This document shows, in pieces, positions 61,466 through 64,000 of a DNA stretch of 64,000 bases. Position numbers and translations under genes: made by a program. The first letter of the stretch is position 1. Each line of letters opens with the position of its first letter. This DNA is from CAYQVO01 sp964421085 (GTDB taxonomy: Bacteria > Bdellovibrionota_C > UBA2361 > CAYQVO01). Location: contig CAYQVO010000011.1 of the NCBI GenBank assembly GCA_964421085.1, forward strand, positions 31,990-95,989, written 5' to 3'. The notes beneath the pieces were generated by a model, which was given only the letters and a program-made list of their open reading frames with translations, was not told where the DNA came from and searched no databases.

Positions 61466-62074
61466 TCACGACTTCGGAGAATCAATCTCCCCATACCTCT
61501 CCTCAAGCGCTTGCTGCCAGCCTGACCACGGAACAGAGAAGTACCTGAACTCGCCCCCCTTCGACGGCAATTGAAAACAGATGTCATCTTCACCTCTGAA
61601 GAATGCGATAGGTCTGGGCAAGTGCGACGACATCATCAATTGATGAAGTCTTCCTCCTGAAGGTATGACGATTGGGTCGCCTGCCTCACTCATCAGGTTC
61701 GGGATTATAACAGGCATCAGGCTTTCCAGACCGGCATCCTTTGCAAGTGCATCAGCAGCTGTTTCGATGCTGCCGTATACCTCTGTTGAGGCCGCCGATC
61801 CTTTGTCGCCTCCTGACCGGGAAATCCTGAACTTCGCAGTATAAGCCATATCCCCCGAGCGAAACATGCCATGCTCACAGGTAATCGTGTACCCACCTTT
61901 CTGAGCGGCCTTGAAAAGATCGTAGTATGGATCATCGGGACCGATGATTCCGTAACCGGATATCAGAACGCGCAAGTCATGCTGCAGTTGTTTTTTCTCA
62001 ACTGGCGGTAACTCGTTCTGATTGAAAAACTCTCTATTCGTCGATGATAATTTGACGTTGTTTTTTAAACCCAT
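61466..62074 (-). CDS. Unknown protein, ~202 residues
   Basis: A hydrophilic protein without signal or membrane segment. The second half has repeated strand-turn units (GGYTITCEHGMFRSGDMAYT, LMPVIIPNLMSEAGDPIVIP). It may be a compact alpha/beta domain. No family is recognised. It stands alone, with the FKBP gene 128 bp upstream of its start on the same strand. Confidence 0.62.
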   Translation of the reverse strand: MGLKNNVKLSSTNREFFNQNELPPVEKKQLQHDLRVLISGYGIIGPDDPYYDLFKAAQKGGYTITCEHGMFRSGDMAYTAKFRISRSGGDKGSAASTEVYGSIETAADALAKDAGLESLMPVIIPNLMSEAGDPIVIPSGGRLHQLMMSSHLPRPIAFFRGEDDICFQLPSKGGEFRYFSVPWSGWQQALEERYGEIDSPKS

Positions 62075-62201
62075 GATAAAACCTCCCGTTGGGGGCGAAA
62101 GACATTCTCTTCAGCCTCTGGAAACAGTTATGAGTGTTTCGAAGGGGAGGTATCATATGTGGGAGAAAAAACAGAAAAACGCCGGGCTCTTTCCTGTCCC
62201 G

Positions 62202-62636
62202 CTACTTCTTCACAGAGAGCAGCTCCACATCAAAAATAAGATCGGCGCCCGGCGGAATTACCGGAGGATAGCCCTGTTTCCCATATCCCATGGAATAGGG
62301 AATAAAAAGGGTCCTTTTGCCGCCGACTTTCATTCCAGCAACGCCCTCTTCCCATCCCTGAATCACCTGACCCGCGCCGATTGTGAATGAAAACGGTTCG
62401 CCGCGATCAAGGGAACTGTCGAATTTCTTCCCCTTGCCGCCATTCTCATTAAGCCATCCAGTGTAATGAACGTTGACCTTCGATCCCTTGAGCGCTTCAT
62501 TGCCTTTCCCTGTGACTGTGTCCTCGATTCTCAATTTACCTCCTGAACTCTGCGCAATGCCCGGCTCGTTGAGGAACGCAACCATGGCGAGTACCCCAAC
62601 CAAAAGAACAATTGCTGAAATAGTCGTTATTTTCAT
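62202..62636 (-). CDS. FKBP-type peptidyl-prolyl isomerase, exported
   Basis: The 144-residue protein has an N-terminal signal/anchor (MKITTISAIVLLVGVLAMVA). The FKBP fold then shows VNVHYTGWLNENGGKGKKFD, SSLDRGEPFSFTIGAGQVIQ, GWEEGVAGMKVGGKRTLFIP and GADLIFDVELL. It would catalyse proline isomerisation in the envelope. Its ATG overlaps the stop of the DUF177 gene by 4 bp. Confidence 0.92.
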   Translation of the reverse strand: MKITTISAIVLLVGVLAMVAFLNEPGIAQSSGGKLRIEDTVTGKGNEALKGSKVNVHYTGWLNENGGKGKKFDSSLDRGEPFSFTIGAGQVIQGWEEGVAGMKVGGKRTLFIPYSMGYGKQGYPPVIPPGADLIFDVELLSVKK

Positions 62637-63181
62637 ATTTTCCCTTTGATTCCCGCTTTTTTCAGCAGTTCGCCGAACGACTGCGTTGCTGATTTTTCTT
62701 CACCGCTGTCATCAGCCTGATCGAAGTCCCTGCCGCAGACGGTGCACTTTCCGGAGACATCCGTCGGCGGATGCCAGTAAAGTGAGAGAGAGAGTATTAC
62801 AACTTCCTGAAGTATCGGTTCCAGATCAACCTGATCGCCTGTGAAGTGGTATACTCCAGCATCATCCTGATACTGCTCGTCATCTTCCGAAACCTCCGCA
62901 GGACGTTCCCGCAGCATAAAGTCTGCGTCCAGCGAGAAATCACGATCCACTTCATCGTCGCACAGAGCGCATGGCTGGCGATAGCGTCCTGTTATCTTTC
63001 CCTTTACGAGGCCGCCATGACTTGCCCGGTGAATTATGACGTCAACTTCCGGGGCCTCTGTAAAGTCGAAGCGATTGCCAGGGTCCCCCTCCCCCTTGAC
63101 AAGCTTCATCAGAGCCGGCAGATCCATCCCCCCGTGTACCCTGAGGCCCCTCGGCGGAATGTCATTAATTCGAACTTTCAT
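62633..63181 (-). CDS. DUF177/YceD-family protein
   Basis: The protein has 182 residues from the ATG at 63181 (MKVRINDIPPRGLRVHGGMD). The YceD pattern is seen: an N-terminal LxxIxxRG-type start, a C-x2-C motif in the middle (YRQPCALCDDEVDRDFSLDA) and an acidic beta region. A further C-x2-C (CTVCGRDFDQAD) lies near the end. Family members normally precede rpmF; here an FKBP gene follows with a 4-bp overlap, so the usual link to ribosomal protein L32 is missing in this window. Confidence 0.78.
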   Translation of the reverse strand: MKVRINDIPPRGLRVHGGMDLPALMKLVKGEGDPGNRFDFTEAPEVDVIIHRASHGGLVKGKITGRYRQPCALCDDEVDRDFSLDADFMLRERPAEVSEDDEQYQDDAGVYHFTGDQVDLEPILQEVVILSLSLYWHPPTDVSGKCTVCGRDFDQADDSGEEKSATQSFGELLKKAGIKGKI

Positions 63182-63352
63182 CCCCTCACGTTGTCCGAAA
63201 ACTGGACGGTTAGCAAGCTGGATCGGTAACACACTTAGAAAAAACAGTATCTTAGCACGGCGTCGATTATGGCAGAATGATTGCAGAAGAATTGAAGCAT
63301 CAGGCCTGTTTCAAGCGATCAACGGATAGAACAGCATCTGAAAGAGTAATAA

Positions 63353-63688
63353 GGATCGGCCACGACAACTGAATCAAAAGGAATTGGACCCTACCCCGCA
63401 CCCATTACAAGGCTTCAAGATGTCGCGCGTCCGGTTTCAGTTCCCGGACGAAATGCCGTTCCGGCAAAGGTGCTTCAGTTTCAAAGACCGGCGCAGAGCG
63501 ATGCTGCAGTGGTTGATACCTCTGCTCAGCAGAGAGATGGTGTTAATCGTCTCAATGAAGACGAAGTGCAGAAGCTTCTCGATGCTCTTCCGAGAAGACT
63601 CGCGGAAGCGATGGTGAACGGAAAACCTGATCCTCTGAGTGTTCATAGACTCAACCCGAAACGGGTGATGGATCTGGTCGGAGAGTAG
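63353..63688 (+). CDS. Unknown small protein near the repeat array
   Basis: The frame is open after a stop at 63350-63352 and ends at 63686-63688, but no ATG is visible in frame before a GTG at 63470. The upstream part (PYPAPITRLQDVARPVSVPG) looks protein-like, so the start may be a rare codon. The C-terminal third (LNEDEVQKLLDALPRRLAEA, then HRLNPKRVMDLVGE) is helical. No family is recognised. The tandem repeats begin about 45 bp downstream. Confidence 0.5.
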   Translation, partial: GSATTTESKGIGPYPAPITRLQDVARPVSVPGRNAVPAKVLQFQRPAQSDAAVVDTSAQQRDGVNRLNEDEVQKLLDALPRRLAEAMVNGKPDPLSVHRLNPKRVMDLVGE

Positions 63689-63730
63689 ATCATACAGTGC
63701 CGGCTCCACCGAGCGGGAAAAAAATGCATC

Positions 63731-64000
63731 AATGGAGGGTGAAGCTCGCGATCAGCGAGCGAGGGAACCTCAAAGGTTCCCTGGGCACGAGCGCCGAGCG
63801 GGAAAATAAAGCGCCAAGCGGGAAAAATAAGGATGAATCAATGGAGGGTGAAGCTCGCGATCAGCGAGCGAGGGAACCTCAAAGGTTCCCTGGGCACGAG
63901 CGCCGAGCGGGAAAATAAAGCGCCAAGCGGGAAAAATAAGGATGAATCAATGGAGGGTGAAGCTCGCGATCAGCGAGCGAGGGAACCTCAAAGGTTCCCT
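63731..64000. repeat. Tandem repeat, 109-bp unit, about 2.5 copies, open at the window edge
   Basis: Units begin at 63731, 63840 and 63949 (AATGGAGGGTGAAGC), so the period is 109 bp, not a multiple of three. Each carries two perfect hairpins (GCTCGC/GCGAGC and GGGAACCT/AGGTTCCC) and two copies of a G(C/A)GCGGGAAAA-like motif. The copies are essentially identical where they can be compared. The array continues beyond the window. Confidence 0.9.

Noticed and set aside
63697..63918. 73-residue frame within the tandem repeat
   Set aside because: The unit length is not a multiple of three, so the frame changes from unit to unit; not a real repeat protein.
63731..64000. Possible CRISPR array
   Set aside because: Units are 109 bp and identical throughout; there are no short repeats separated by unique spacers and no cas genes.

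Overview
The window is a scaffold from a Gram-negative (diderm) bacterium. It encodes several lipoproteins, signal peptidase II, an OmpA-type peptidoglycan anchor, a LysM lytic transglycosylase and a PBP4-type carboxypeptidase. Four short N runs, one flanked by unmerged duplicate contig ends, show that it is a draft and probably metagenomic assembly. The gene set (PlsY, AddAB, XseAB, lone ClpX, MBOAT/SGNH O-acetylation pair, many unique small secreted proteins) would suit a deep-branching or poorly sampled phylum. I cannot name the phylum from sequence alone.

Layout. 1-5.9 kb: unknown and secreted proteins, an ABC-F ATPase broken by a gap, and the kinase SrkA. 5.95-7.4 kb: a protein-free stretch with a minus-strand promoter, many hairpins and a terminator, my best candidate for an undescribed long RNA. 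7.4-11 kb: a four-gene minus-strand cassette of a RimK-like ATP-grasp ligase, an inactive-transglutaminase 7TM protein and two retropepsin-like proteins, one of which has lost its catalytic D-T-G. 11-14 kb: small genes, ZupT, YheU and a frameshifted DUF2795 gene. 14-18.5 kb: an MBOAT/SGNH acetylation pair next to decayed sulfatase and GT-C transferase genes. 18.5-31 kb: a large sensor kinase, a HAD phosphatase, AddA/AddB and a GT-C-like membrane protein.

31-45 kb: an SGNH hydrolase with calcium-binding repeats, a pseudopilin-like protein, PurC, the operon def-fmt-rpe-plsY, clpX, three consecutive glycine-zipper envelope proteins, a WD40-like lipoprotein overlapping lspA, and a half-helicase with a DbpA-type RNA-binding domain. 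45-54 kb: cell-wall enzymes (MltD-like, DacB), an aldose-epimerase-like protein, a degenerate ABC-type ATPase, an SGNH hydrolase, a Nudix hydrolase and a ferredoxin. 54-55.6 kb: a methyltransferase remnant, a MITE-like inverted repeat and tRNA-Cys. 55.6-64 kb: tpx, xseAB, the lipoylated E2 next to lipA, an FKBP isomerase with a DUF177 protein, and a 109-bp tandem repeat running off the right edge.

Much of the window is housekeeping (translation start and N-terminal processing, recombination repair, peptidoglycan turnover, lipoylation) mixed with lineage-specific envelope proteins. The features most worth follow-up are the 6.2-7.25 kb RNA candidate, the divergent retropepsin pair, the half-helicase, the ABC pseudo-ATPase and the terminal tandem repeat.
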